From Dyadobacter sp. CY343 (GTDB lineage Bacteria > Bacteroidota > Bacteroidia > Cytophagales > Spirosomataceae), in assembly GCF_021390335.1 (NCBI RefSeq), contig NZ_JAJUXK010000003.1:496001-560000 (forward strand): a DNA stretch of 64,000 nt, given 5' to 3'. Positions within the stretch are counted from its first letter, which is position 1. Each line of letters begins with the position of its first letter. This document shows positions 1 through 7,780 of the stretch, one piece after another. The position numbers and the translations under genes are program-made. Below the pieces are notes generated by a model. That model did not search any database, was not told the origin of the DNA, and saw nothing but the letters and a program-made list of their open reading frames with translations.

Positions 1-20
1 GTACATATATTCAAATCTCC

Positions 21-668
21 GTGGGCGACGAGCAGAGGCTGGAAGCGCGGGAATTGGTGGAATATTCTTTGCGTCACCATCATGTGTCGAATATCTGGGA
101 CGGTGCGCCGGGCGCCGGTGCGCCGGGCGTCGGATCGCCTGGTACGCTGGCGAGCACGAGGATGCTGCGATTTACGGGAACGCTCGGCGAGATCGTATTT
201 GCGGATTGCTACCACCTTCCCAGACCCACCAAATCTTTCGGCGCAACCGACGGACAGGATTGGGGACAGGATTTTTTGATCCAATCTGAAAGTGAAAACT
301 TTTCCGTCGATATTAAATCCATGAAACGCAAGTCGGGCACATTGGCGGGCGATTATGTTTTGAATATTCCCGCCTCGCAGCTGCATAAAAAAGGATCTAA
401 GACCACGCATTACTTTTGCATCTCTTTCCACCAGTCCGACACGGACGGAACAATCGCCTCATTACTAGGTTTTATCGACAAATTCGCGCTTGAAAGTGGC
501 TCAATCGGACAACTGTACAAGTCGGGCACGCGGCGGACAAGAACAGACGGAAGCACATTCACTTTCCATGAAAGCACTTACGAAATCGATTTCAAAGACA
601 TTGCGCCGCCGGTATTGACAGATTCACTCAGAAAGCGGGCGGGCTTTCGCATTTGCGAGCTGAAATGA
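21..668 (+). CDS. Putative PD-(D/E)XK restriction endonuclease, possibly 5'-partial
   Basis: I do not recognise this protein by family. The layout resembles a PD-(D/E)XK nuclease core: a helix with Glu57 in GEIVFADCY, Asp84 in GQDFLI, then Asp97-Ile-Lys99 in FSVDIKS, about the spacing expected for the catalytic E...D...DxK triad. A Gly/Ala/Pro-rich linker lies at about residues 28-42. The methyltransferase gene begins 62 bases downstream on the same strand, so the likely role is the cleaving subunit of a type II restriction-modification system. The start taken is GTG at 21, but the frame stays open to the window edge, so the true start may lie outside. The nuclease call is inference from motif and neighbour. 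Confidence 0.55.
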   Translation: MGDEQRLEARELVEYSLRHHHVSNIWDGAPGAGAPGVGSPGTLASTRMLRFTGTLGEIVFADCYHLPRPTKSFGATDGQDWGQDFLIQSESENFSVDIKSMKRKSGTLAGDYVLNIPASQLHKKGSKTTHYFCISFHQSDTDGTIASLLGFIDKFALESGSIGQLYKSGTRRTRTDGSTFTFHESTYEIDFKDIAPPVLTDSLRKRAGFRICELK

Positions 669-730
669 CTATTTTAGCGGCAGTTGCAGGTTGTGCTTTC
701 ACGCATTGAAAACCGGGCTACTATCGCAGA

Positions 731-2245
731 ATGGCATCACAAACACGCTCTTACGAAAAGAAAAAGCTACTTGGGCAAATTTATACGCCGCTTCATCTAG
801 TCGAAAAAATCCTGCGCCTCTCCGGTTTTTACGATACCGACTTTTCCAACAAAAAAATACTCGATCCCGCTTGCGGTGACGGGCGTTTTCTGGTTCCGGT
901 CGTTGAATTTTTGATCAAAAATGTTCCTTCCGGGCAATTGCCGGGGATACTTCAAAATGTGCATGGCTGGGATATTGACCCGCTGGCTATCGCGAAGTGC
1001 CGCGCAAACCTGGATCAGCTTGTGGCGCCGCTTGGACTGACCGTGAAGTGGAAATTGCGTAAATGCGACGCGCTCTTTCAGCGGAACAATGCGACCAAAT
1101 ATGACCTGATAGTTGGAAATCCGCCCTATATCCGGATCCAGCATTTACCCGAGAAACAGCGGCTATTCATTCGTCAGGAATACACATTTTGCCGGTCGGG
1201 TTCTACCGACGCTTACGTGGCATTTTTTGAGCTCGCCAGTGTTTTATTGACTAAAAATGGCGTTTGCGGATTTATAACACCCAATTCCTTCTTCATTTCT
1301 GAAACGGGAAAACTACTCCGCTCCTATTTCGAGCAAAATCAAAATCTCAGACACATTACCAATTACGGTAAAATTCCGGTATTTGAAAATGCTTCCACCT
1401 ACTCTGCTGTCACGGTTTTTGGAAACAAAAAGGAGCCACATTTTACATTTGAACAATGCATTGATAAGCAATTCAACTGCCAGTCGAGAGACTTTTATTT
1501 TACGGAGCTGAGCAGCCCCTGGAAGCTTTCGGTCCCCGAATCACAAATGATTGAAGGGAGGAAATTGGGAGATATTTGCAGGATTTCAGTTGGCATCACA
1601 ACGCTTGCCGACAAGTATTATCTCTTCCATATTCTGGAAGAAACCGACGGGACCAGCTTTGCTAAAAATAAAAACGGTGATCTCGTTTATCTGGAAACTG
1701 AGCTGCTGAAACCGGTCATAAAGGGTTCCAAACTTAAATCTTCGACAGATCCGGTGACCGAATATATCCTTTTTCCATACCAGAAAAATGAGGCTGGAAA
1801 GCACCAGATAATCCCGGAAAATGAGCTGGAATGCAGGTATCCGAAAACATATTCGTATTTTCTTAAAGTAAAACCGGCGCTCGATCGTCGTGATAATGGG
1901 AAGGCTAATCCTGTCGCGTGGTACGCATTCGGGCGGTCGCAGGGGCTGGATAGTTCTTTTGGTAAAAAAATCATCTTTTCACCGATGAACCGGGAGCCGA
2001 ATTTCGTGTTGTATGAAAACCCGGAAGTGACGGTGTATTCCGGTTATTTTATCAAATATGATGGTGATACCTCGGCGCTTCTGGAGCAGCTCAACTCGGC
2101 AAGAATGGCAGATTTCATCTCTGTCGCCGGTCGGGATTTTCAGGGAGGCTATAAGGGTTATAACAAGAAAGTGATCGAAAATTATATTATAACCAGTATG
2201 CCCGAAGCAACTCCGCAGCTGATCACAGACAAGCCGCTTTCCTAA
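731..2245 (+). CDS. N6-adenine DNA methyltransferase (Eco57I/TaqI-like)
   Basis: This is probably the methylating half of a restriction-modification system, transferring a methyl group from S-adenosylmethionine to the N6 of adenine in a specific DNA site. The SAM-binding motif I is LDPACGDGRF at residues 44-53, an acidic motif II-like segment WDIDP follows at 80-84, and the catalytic motif IV NPPY is at 130-133, which is diagnostic for gamma-type N6-adenine or N4-cytosine enzymes; NPPY favours adenine. The C-terminal half (about 260-490) resembles a TaqI-type target-recognition domain. Length (504 aa) suits a stand-alone methylase. It follows the putative nuclease on the same strand. The recognition sequence cannot be read from the protein. 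Confidence 0.9.
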   Translation: MASQTRSYEKKKLLGQIYTPLHLVEKILRLSGFYDTDFSNKKILDPACGDGRFLVPVVEFLIKNVPSGQLPGILQNVHGWDIDPLAIAKCRANLDQLVAPLGLTVKWKLRKCDALFQRNNATKYDLIVGNPPYIRIQHLPEKQRLFIRQEYTFCRSGSTDAYVAFFELASVLLTKNGVCGFITPNSFFISETGKLLRSYFEQNQNLRHITNYGKIPVFENASTYSAVTVFGNKKEPHFTFEQCIDKQFNCQSRDFYFTELSSPWKLSVPESQMIEGRKLGDICRISVGITTLADKYYLFHILEETDGTSFAKNKNGDLVYLETELLKPVIKGSKLKSSTDPVTEYILFPYQKNEAGKHQIIPENELECRYPKTYSYFLKVKPALDRRDNGKANPVAWYAFGRSQGLDSSFGKKIIFSPMNREPNFVLYENPEVTVYSGYFIKYDGDTSALLEQLNSARMADFISVAGRDFQGGYKGYNKKVIENYIITSMPEATPQLITDKPLS

Positions 2246-2280
2246 GTCAATGCGAACGCACAATTGTCAACTCGATAGCT

Positions 2281-2520
2281 ATGAATGAAGAAAAGTTTAC
2301 ACAAGAATTTGTCTTGATTTTCAGGACTAACATCAACAGCAAGAGGCACGTAAAATCCATTGCACACTTGCTCGACGGCCAGACCGAAATATTAAAATGG
2401 AATATTGACCTGTCGGATATCGACAAAGTATTGCGCATAGAGGCCCGGCAGCCCGATTGCAGGCCGGTGATTTCACTTGTGCAGCAGGCGGGTTATGCGT
2501 GCGAGGAATTAACAGACTAA
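2281..2520 (+). CDS. Small HMA-like (ferredoxin-fold) protein
   Basis: The 79-residue protein has a beta-alpha-beta-beta-alpha-beta pattern: FVLIFRTNI, then a helix around KSIAHLL, strands around ILKWNIDL and KVLRIEA, and a final helix around VISLVQQAGY. That is the layout of heavy-metal-associated domains. The CxxC metal site is missing; the corresponding loop reads TNINSKRHV, so metal binding is doubtful. It ends 10 bases before the MFS transporter start and is probably co-transcribed with it. Function is unknown; the fold assignment is inference. Confidence 0.7.
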   Translation: MNEEKFTQEFVLIFRTNINSKRHVKSIAHLLDGQTEILKWNIDLSDIDKVLRIEARQPDCRPVISLVQQAGYACEELTD

Positions 2521-2530
2521 ACCAAGATAT

Positions 2531-3784
2531 ATGTCAGAACAGAAGACGGGTGCATTCACCGGTTACGAAAAATTTATTATTACGCTGCTGGCGATCCTGC
2601 AATTCACAGTCGTGCTGGATTTCATGGTGCTCTCCCCGCTGGGCTACATTTTACTCGACAAGCTTTCGATCAGTACGAGCCAGTTTGGGCTGGTTGTTTC
2701 AGCTTACGCATTCAGTGCGGGAGCGGCCGGGCTGCTCACAGCGGGTTTTGCCGACAAATTTGACCGCAAAAAGTTGCTACTCTTCTTTTATACCGGCTTT
2801 GTAATTGGTACATTTTTGTGCGGCATCGCGCCTACCTACCACTTTCTACTATTTGCGCGGATCTTCACCGGGCTATTCGGAGGCGTGATCGGTTCTATTG
2901 GTTTCGCGATTATCACTGATCTTTTTCCGATCCAGGTCCGCGGCCGCGTGATGGGATTTGTTCAAATGGCGTTTGCGAGCAGTCAGGTACTTGGCATTCC
3001 GATCGGACTTTACCTTGCCAAAGAATTCAGCTGGCACGCTCCGTTTCTGATGATCGTCGGTGTGAGCATTATAGTCGGTATTCTGATCGTCGCTTATATG
3101 AAGCCGATCAATGCCCATTTGAAATTCCAGTCGCAGGGCAATGCATTCCAGCATTTGGGAAGGACAATTTCAAAGCCGCAATATCTGCAAGGATTCGCGG
3201 CGACGACAATGCTCGCGACAGGAGGCTTTATGTTAATGCCTTTTGGAACTGCATATGGTGTGAATAATCTGGGAATCCAGGAAGCACAATTACCAACTTT
3301 ATATATGGTAACCGGACTTTGTATGCTTGCATTCAGTCCGCTCATCGGAAAGCTCAGCGACAAGGTTGGCAAGTATCAGGTGTTCCTTTGGGGCTCGGTA
3401 ATTGCGTGTGTAATGACGCTGATCTATTGCAATCTCAGCGTAACCCCACTTTGGATTATTATCATATTGAACATTTTGCTTTTCGTAGGCATTACGGCCA
3501 GGATGATCTCAGCTTCTGCATTAATGAGCGCCGTTCCCGAGCCGCACGACCGCGGCGCATTCATGGGGATTAACTCTTCGGTACAGCAGATATCCGGCGG
3601 AATCGCTTCTTTGATCGCCGGCTATATTGTTTCCGAAACTGCGACAGGTTACCTCGAAAACTATCCAATGCTCGGAAATGTGGTCGTGGTCGCTATTATA
3701 ATAACTGGATTATTAATGTATCGTATTCACAGGTACGTAATTCAGAAAACAGCTCCGGTAATTGAATCGAAAGCGGTGATCTAG
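2531..3784 (+). CDS. MFS transporter (AraJ-like drug/sugar efflux)
   Basis: An inner-membrane major facilitator with about 12 hydrophobic segments in 417 residues. The loop 2-3 signature appears as GFADKFDRKKLLLFF at about residue 75, and a related signature in the second half as GKLSDKVGKYQVFLWG at about 275, as expected from the internal duplication of the family. The family includes proton-driven efflux pumps for drugs, sugars or siderophores; the substrate cannot be told from sequence. The gene closely follows the small HMA-like gene and ends before a strong terminator at 3836-3866. Confidence 0.9.
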   Translation: MSEQKTGAFTGYEKFIITLLAILQFTVVLDFMVLSPLGYILLDKLSISTSQFGLVVSAYAFSAGAAGLLTAGFADKFDRKKLLLFFYTGFVIGTFLCGIAPTYHFLLFARIFTGLFGGVIGSIGFAIITDLFPIQVRGRVMGFVQMAFASSQVLGIPIGLYLAKEFSWHAPFLMIVGVSIIVGILIVAYMKPINAHLKFQSQGNAFQHLGRTISKPQYLQGFAATTMLATGGFMLMPFGTAYGVNNLGIQEAQLPTLYMVTGLCMLAFSPLIGKLSDKVGKYQVFLWGSVIACVMTLIYCNLSVTPLWIIIILNILLFVGITARMISASALMSAVPEPHDRGAFMGINSSVQQISGGIASLIAGYIVSETATGYLENYPMLGNVVVVAIIITGLLMYRIHRYVIQKTAPVIESKAVI

Positions 3785-3835
3785 AATTTCTGACCAGATC
3801 TACGGTTCGAAAATTCAGAACACAAATATTAAATC

Positions 3836-3866
3836 AGCCCGCTCATCCAAAATGGCGGGCTTTTTT
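3836..3866 (+). terminator. Rho-independent terminator after the MFS gene
   Basis: Arm AGCCCGC at 3836-3842 pairs with GCGGGCT at 3855-3861 across a 12-base loop, followed directly by a T run to 3866. It closes the transcript of the MFS gene. Confidence 0.85.
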
Positions 3867-4106
3867 ATTTCGCAATACAAGACAACAAATGACTTGAATT
3901 CAGATAGTTAAGAGCAACCGAGTGAAATATTTCGAAAATAAATCTTTTTATACTAATTATTCTTTTAAAAAGATTTATACATTTACGGCAGATAAAAACT
4001 TATGAGACTTTTTATTTGGAAGGAATAGTGGTAAAAATATTTTCTGTTTATTTACATATCAGACTTGGAATATACAGATAACATTTTATACTAATAATAC
4101 TTTTAA
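3867..4106. repeat. AT-rich par upstream region with two direct repeats
   Basis: This 240-base noncoding stretch before parA is very AT-rich. A motif close to TTTTATACTAATWATWCTTTTAAA occurs twice in direct orientation, at about 3945-3969 and 4084-4107. The second copy runs straight into the ATG of parA at 4107, so bound protein there would block parA expression. Repeats upstream of a small par operon are the usual position of a type Ib centromere and operator. I infer that the ribbon-helix-helix protein encoded at 4877-5173 binds them. Confidence 0.5.
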
Positions 4107-4871
4107 ATGAAAATCATCAGTATTGTCAACAACAAAGGTGGTGTAGGAAAAACTACTTCCGCTCAAAGCATTGCTGCGGGTCTCAGCAAATTTGCAAATG
4201 CGAGAGTGCTCGTCATTGATCTGGACGCGCAAGCCAGTTTGACCAAAAGCTTCGGAATCACACACGCAGGCTTGAAGAAAGACAGTGGCTCGTTCATCAC
4301 CGGAGAATATGAATTTGACGAGATTGTAAAGCGTGTTGGGGATATTGATGTTTTGCCGGGATCAGCCGAAATGATACACAGGGAAGACACGATCAGATCG
4401 GCTCCCGTTTTTCCTTTCAACCTGAAAATTGCACTGGAAAAAGTGAAAGACCTGTACGATTTTGTGATCATCGACTGCCCGCCCGCGCTATACGGGAATA
4501 CAAGACTTGCGCTGGTTTCGTGCCACCAATATTATGTTCCGTTGCAGGCTGAGTTTTTAAGTTATGAAGGTTTGAGAAACTTTCTGGTTTACTCGGCAGA
4601 GATCAAGAAAATCAGTCCGAGCACCAACCTGGGCGGCGTGTTTGCGACACGCTATAATCCTAAGATCAGGAAAAAGATCAGCCACGAACTGATCAACGCA
4701 ACGAGGGACCAACTTGGTGAAGTATTTATGGATTCGTACATTCGCGATAACATCGCACTGTCGGAAGCTCAGGCAAACGGCATGACCATATTCGATTACG
4801 CTCCTGCCAGCAACGGAGCCGAGGATTATTACAAGCTAACTAAAGAAATACTGGAACGAATTAATAACTGA
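4107..4871 (+). CDS. parA: ParA-family Walker ATPase (plasmid-type partition)
   Basis: The protein is a 254-residue ParA/MinD-superfamily ATPase. The deviant Walker A motif KGGVGKTT is at residues 10-17 with the signature Lys10, DLDAQAS follows at about 39-45, and a Walker B-like FVIIDCPPA lies at about 125-133. It has no N-terminal DNA-binding extension, which is the build of small type Ib ParA proteins. These ATPases position DNA cargo on the nucleoid together with a centromere-binding partner. The next gene, 5 bases away, encodes a small ribbon-helix-helix-like protein rather than a Spo0J/ParB, so this is unlikely to be the housekeeping chromosome partition pair. Confidence 0.88.
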   Translation: MKIISIVNNKGGVGKTTSAQSIAAGLSKFANARVLVIDLDAQASLTKSFGITHAGLKKDSGSFITGEYEFDEIVKRVGDIDVLPGSAEMIHREDTIRSAPVFPFNLKIALEKVKDLYDFVIIDCPPALYGNTRLALVSCHQYYVPLQAEFLSYEGLRNFLVYSAEIKKISPSTNLGGVFATRYNPKIRKKISHELINATRDQLGEVFMDSYIRDNIALSEAQANGMTIFDYAPASNGAEDYYKLTKEILERINN

Positions 4872-4876
4872 CACTT

Positions 4877-5173
4877 ATGGCAAAAGATAGGAAATTTGAG
4901 TTTGCGCCACTTCCATTGGTAAATGATATCCAGGAAGAGCCAAACCAACCCGAAGAGGTGATTGCGGGCGCGCCAACCAAAGTAACCTTTGATTGTGATT
5001 ACATTTTAATGGAAAACATGAAAGATTATGGATACTGGGAAGGGCTTACCCAAAAAGATATCATCCTTGAATCTTTGAAGCTGTATTTCCAGGATAAAGA
5101 GATCCGTCCCCGCCCCGACAAGATCCGCAACCGGACGAAAGTCGGAAGAAAACCTAAATCACTTGCAGATTAA
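4877..5173 (+). CDS. Ribbon-helix-helix-like ParA partner (candidate ParB/ParG analogue)
   Basis: The 98-residue protein starts 5 bases after parA. A strand-helix-helix pattern runs from about residue 35 (KVTFDCDYILMENMKDYG) through QKDIILESLKLYF at about 60-72, which matches a ribbon-helix-helix DNA-binding fold. The N-terminal 30 residues look disordered, and the C-terminus is basic (RNRTKVGRKPK). Small RHH proteins act as centromere-binding partners and operon repressors for small ParA proteins, so that role is inferred from fold and position. The stop codon lies inside the left arm of the terminator hairpin at 5168-5217. Confidence 0.72.
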   Translation: MAKDRKFEFAPLPLVNDIQEEPNQPEEVIAGAPTKVTFDCDYILMENMKDYGYWEGLTQKDIILESLKLYFQDKEIRPRPDKIRNRTKVGRKPKSLAD

Positions 5174-5217
5174 AACAAAGAAAGTCTCCATAATCGGAGA
5201 CTTTCTTTGTTTTAATC
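5168..5217. terminator. 22-bp perfect hairpin, bidirectional terminator
   Basis: Bases 5168-5189 are perfectly complementary to 5196-5217 with a 6-base loop. The arms begin with an A-rich and end with a T-rich tract, so the hairpin can stop transcription from both sides. It separates the par genes from the convergent peptidase gene and contains the stop codon of the RHH gene. Confidence 0.9.
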
Positions 5218-5232
5218 AATTCGGAATTAAGC

Positions 5233-7032
5233 TTATTTGATGAGCAACTTCCCTGAAATCTCCTTTCCGCCATTGCTGAGGCGATACACGTACATTCCCG
5301 CGGTTACATTCAGCTTCATTTCGGTCTCTTTTGTAAAAACCTTTGTCCTGATTTTTTTGCCGGCTATGTTGTAAATAGTCAGCTCCGACTCGCCGCTCAG
5401 GCTAGTGGTAACATTAATGAAATCGCTTGCCGGATTAGGAGAAACACGCACCCACTGTGCAGGATCGCTATTTGTACCCAAAATTGGCTCAACGATCACC
5501 ACCGTACTTGCAGTATCGCTGCATCCGAATTGGTTGGTTACCTTCACTGTATAAGTCCCGCTGTGTGCGATTTTCGCAATTCGTATATTCGCTTTCTGAT
5601 CTGTGGAAGTGAAATTATCAGGTCCTACCCAAAAGAATTTACCCTCGCCACTTGCATTCAGTTCAATCGCAGCGCCTTCAAAATAAGGTCCGGTATTCGA
5701 TGCCACCACCTCGGGAAGCGGTAAAACGGTGATAGTCGCAGTGGCGGTTTTCTCGCTTGCCGGACAAGTGCCCGTGTAGGTTGTGGTGGCGCCCGGCGTA
5801 ACTATAATCGCATTTCCATTTACCCCGGTAGACCAGCTTACCGGGCCGCTGCAACCCGAGGCTGTTAATGTCGTGGAGCCGCCTGCACATAAGCTATCAG
5901 TTACTGATATTATTTTGAATACCGCCGGCGAATTAGATTGCACCCTCCATTCGAGCGTTCGGATTCGTCCCATTTGCATTGTTTCGGCACGGCTCAAATG
6001 CGTCGAGTCGAAAACTGTCGCGGTTAGTTTGCCCGAACCTGCAATATCTTCCGGCTTTAATATGACTTCGTCTACCCCGTTTGCCAGCGGCTGCCCGTCG
6101 AGCTGCCATTCGATTTGCATCGAATTCGGCTCAGGTCTTAGTAAGTCAAACTTAAAAGAAGCTGCCTCTTTGACCAGAAAGGCTGAGCTGGTATCAGGTT
6201 CGATCTTCCCCACCGGATCCACAATAGAGAGTATCCTTTCCGTAGTCGCTTCCCTGCACACAACACAAAATTCCTGATTCAGATATTCCATCAGACACTT
6301 TCCATTTGCAGGTTTGTGCCACCTGGCTGCCTCGCTGTCGCTTCCATGTTTGTAAACGCCTATTCCTTCCGAGTCGAGCCAGTTTTTCCATTTCACTTCT
6401 GCCGGGTTCGAAACCTCCGTCATATTAGCGGCCTCCCAGCCGTACTGCGGGCCAGCCCAGTATTCATCGTTCAAAGAAGTAAATGTGTGCCCGATCTCGT
6501 GTGCGCCGATCGTATTGGCGCTTTCGTTCAGGGTATGCACCGCAATGGAGCCGCCCGAACCACCGTAATAGGTTGTATTGATAAGTACGACAATCAGATC
6601 GTAGGTCGGGAGATTGGCTGCGAGCACATTATAGGCAGCAGTAAAATTGATCGTGACCAGTCGGTGGATCGTCGAGCCAAAAGTGCCGCTATAATACGTT
6701 TTCTTCGTGCCAACAGGCTGATCAGGATAAGCATCCGGCGCGGTTCCAGGGTTGCTCACGCCGCTTTCTTCGGAAGGAGTCGGGATAGCGAAGAAATTGA
6801 AATAGGACTTATACCTGTTGTAAGGCTGATATTCCAGTAAAAAATCGGCGAACTTCTTCGCTTCCGTTCTGAATTTTGGCATCTCAGCTTCTGTAAATCC
6901 GTCGCCGAGAATGACCACATTAATCCTGCTGTCCAGCGGACCGGTTTTATATAAAGTGTCAACCGGAAACTCCTGAGCAAATGCCCGGGCTGCGCATAGA
7001 ATGAAAAATAGTGCGGTAAAGGTTTTTTTCAT
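5233..7032 (-). CDS. M64-family zinc metallopeptidase with T9SS sorting domain
   Basis: A secreted metallopeptidase of the M64 (IgA peptidase-like) family. A signal peptide (MKKTFTALFFILCAARAFAQ) is followed by a catalytic domain with the zinc motif HEIGH at residues 178-182 in GAHEIGHTFTSLNDEYW. Ig/PKD-like beta domains follow (about 350-515). The last 75 residues, from VRVSPNPASDFINV to the end, form a typical type A Por/T9SS C-terminal domain, so the enzyme is probably exported across the outer membrane and released or anchored. Substrate is unknown. The start codon overlaps the stop of the upstream lipoprotein gene by 4 bases (ATGA), indicating translational coupling. Confidence 0.9.
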   Translation of the reverse strand: MKKTFTALFFILCAARAFAQEFPVDTLYKTGPLDSRINVVILGDGFTEAEMPKFRTEAKKFADFLLEYQPYNRYKSYFNFFAIPTPSEESGVSNPGTAPDAYPDQPVGTKKTYYSGTFGSTIHRLVTINFTAAYNVLAANLPTYDLIVVLINTTYYGGSGGSIAVHTLNESANTIGAHEIGHTFTSLNDEYWAGPQYGWEAANMTEVSNPAEVKWKNWLDSEGIGVYKHGSDSEAARWHKPANGKCLMEYLNQEFCVVCREATTERILSIVDPVGKIEPDTSSAFLVKEAASFKFDLLRPEPNSMQIEWQLDGQPLANGVDEVILKPEDIAGSGKLTATVFDSTHLSRAETMQMGRIRTLEWRVQSNSPAVFKIISVTDSLCAGGSTTLTASGCSGPVSWSTGVNGNAIIVTPGATTTYTGTCPASEKTATATITVLPLPEVVASNTGPYFEGAAIELNASGEGKFFWVGPDNFTSTDQKANIRIAKIAHSGTYTVKVTNQFGCSDTASTVVIVEPILGTNSDPAQWVRVSPNPASDFINVTTSLSGESELTIYNIAGKKIRTKVFTKETEMKLNVTAGMYVYRLSNGGKEISGKLLIK

Positions 7033-7532
7033 CGTTTTAATTTAAGGGTGTATATCTTAATCTTTCCTCTTTCCGGTGTAACGCTGTAAATATCCAGTTT
7101 CTCAATATTGTGATCCGCCTGCATCCGCATCGTGAATGCTCCCTCCTTTTCATAGTTCTTTTTCCGGGTAATAACCCCCGACGGATCGTGAACTTCAACC
7201 TCCTGGAACAGCGGGTGCTGATAAACCATCGCCGTTTCAAGCGCACTCACGCTATACCTCGGCACAACTTCAATTTTATAAGGCGACTCCACCGGCGCGC
7301 GAAACGGTTTCAATTTCCCGTTTCCCGCGACTGCACTTACGAGCCCGACTTCCTCCTGCCCACCCTTTTTACCAAAACTCACCCTGAATTGCAGGAACAG
7401 AATCTGGTCAGCCACGGTGGCATCGAAGCGCAATACGTCATTTAAGTCGAGTGCGGACTGGCGCGGCGTGCAGGCGGCTAAATGCATGAACAGTAAACAA
7501 AAAGTAATGTAAAAGAGCAGTTTAAAATTCAT
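7029..7532 (-). CDS. Lipoprotein coupled to the M64 peptidase
   Basis: I do not recognise the family. The start was set at ATG 7532 because it gives a clear lipoprotein signal: MNFKLLFYITFCLLFMHLAAC, with lipobox LAAC. A longer reading to 7637 only adds an unlikely leader. The mature part of about 145 residues is rich in beta-strand patterns and basic residues. Its stop overlaps the start of the M64 peptidase gene (ATGA), so both proteins are probably made together. It might be a partner, chaperone or separated N-terminal domain of the peptidase; that is inference only. Confidence 0.75.
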   Translation of the reverse strand: MNFKLLFYITFCLLFMHLAACTPRQSALDLNDVLRFDATVADQILFLQFRVSFGKKGGQEEVGLVSAVAGNGKLKPFRAPVESPYKIEVVPRYSVSALETAMVYQHPLFQEVEVHDPSGVITRKKNYEKEGAFTMRMQADHNIEKLDIYSVTPERGKIKIYTLKLKR

Positions 7533-7690
7533 GAAACCAGTAAAATGGGGCATTGGTAAAATTAAATCTTTAAGTAGTAAAAACGAATAGTTACTACTGC
7601 CGGTGGTGCCAGATTTCGGTACCGTTAAATAACTCACGCAGAAACCGGAAAATTTTGCCGCGTATTTGGTTGGAATTCAGACCAAAAGCG

Positions 7691-7762
7691 TTGCAACAAT
7701 AGTGCAATTGATTGATTTACAGCACCTGAAACCCTGTTGCACGGTTATCAGCCCTATCTTTG
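7691..7762 (+). promoter_or_regulatory. Promoter and inverted-repeat operator of the P1B ATPase gene
   Basis: TATCTTTG at 7755-7762 matches the Bacteroidota -7 element TAnnTTTG and lies 18 bases before the ATG at 7781. Upstream, TTGCA-N7-TGCAA at 7691-7707 is a perfect inverted repeat, and further TTGCA-like half sites occur at 7737 and 7760. A metal-responsive Fur/Zur-type or MerR-type regulator could bind here; that is a guess from position upstream of a metal exporter. Confidence 0.5.
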
Positions 7763-7780
7763 CAATGTAATTCAACGACA

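Noticed and set aside
3800..3830. GGTTCGAAAATTC, a T-arm-like segment
   Set aside because: There is no acceptor stem or anticodon arm around it, and it lies just after the MFS stop, so it is not a tRNA.
1..5200. Integrated prophage or integrative element
   Set aside because: There is no integrase, structural phage gene, tRNA target or flanking att repeat in the visible sequence; only accessory-type genes.
7760..7780. TTG start for the metal ATPase
   Set aside because: The TTG lies within the -7 promoter element TATCTTTG, so it would be upstream of the transcript start; ATG 7781 was used.
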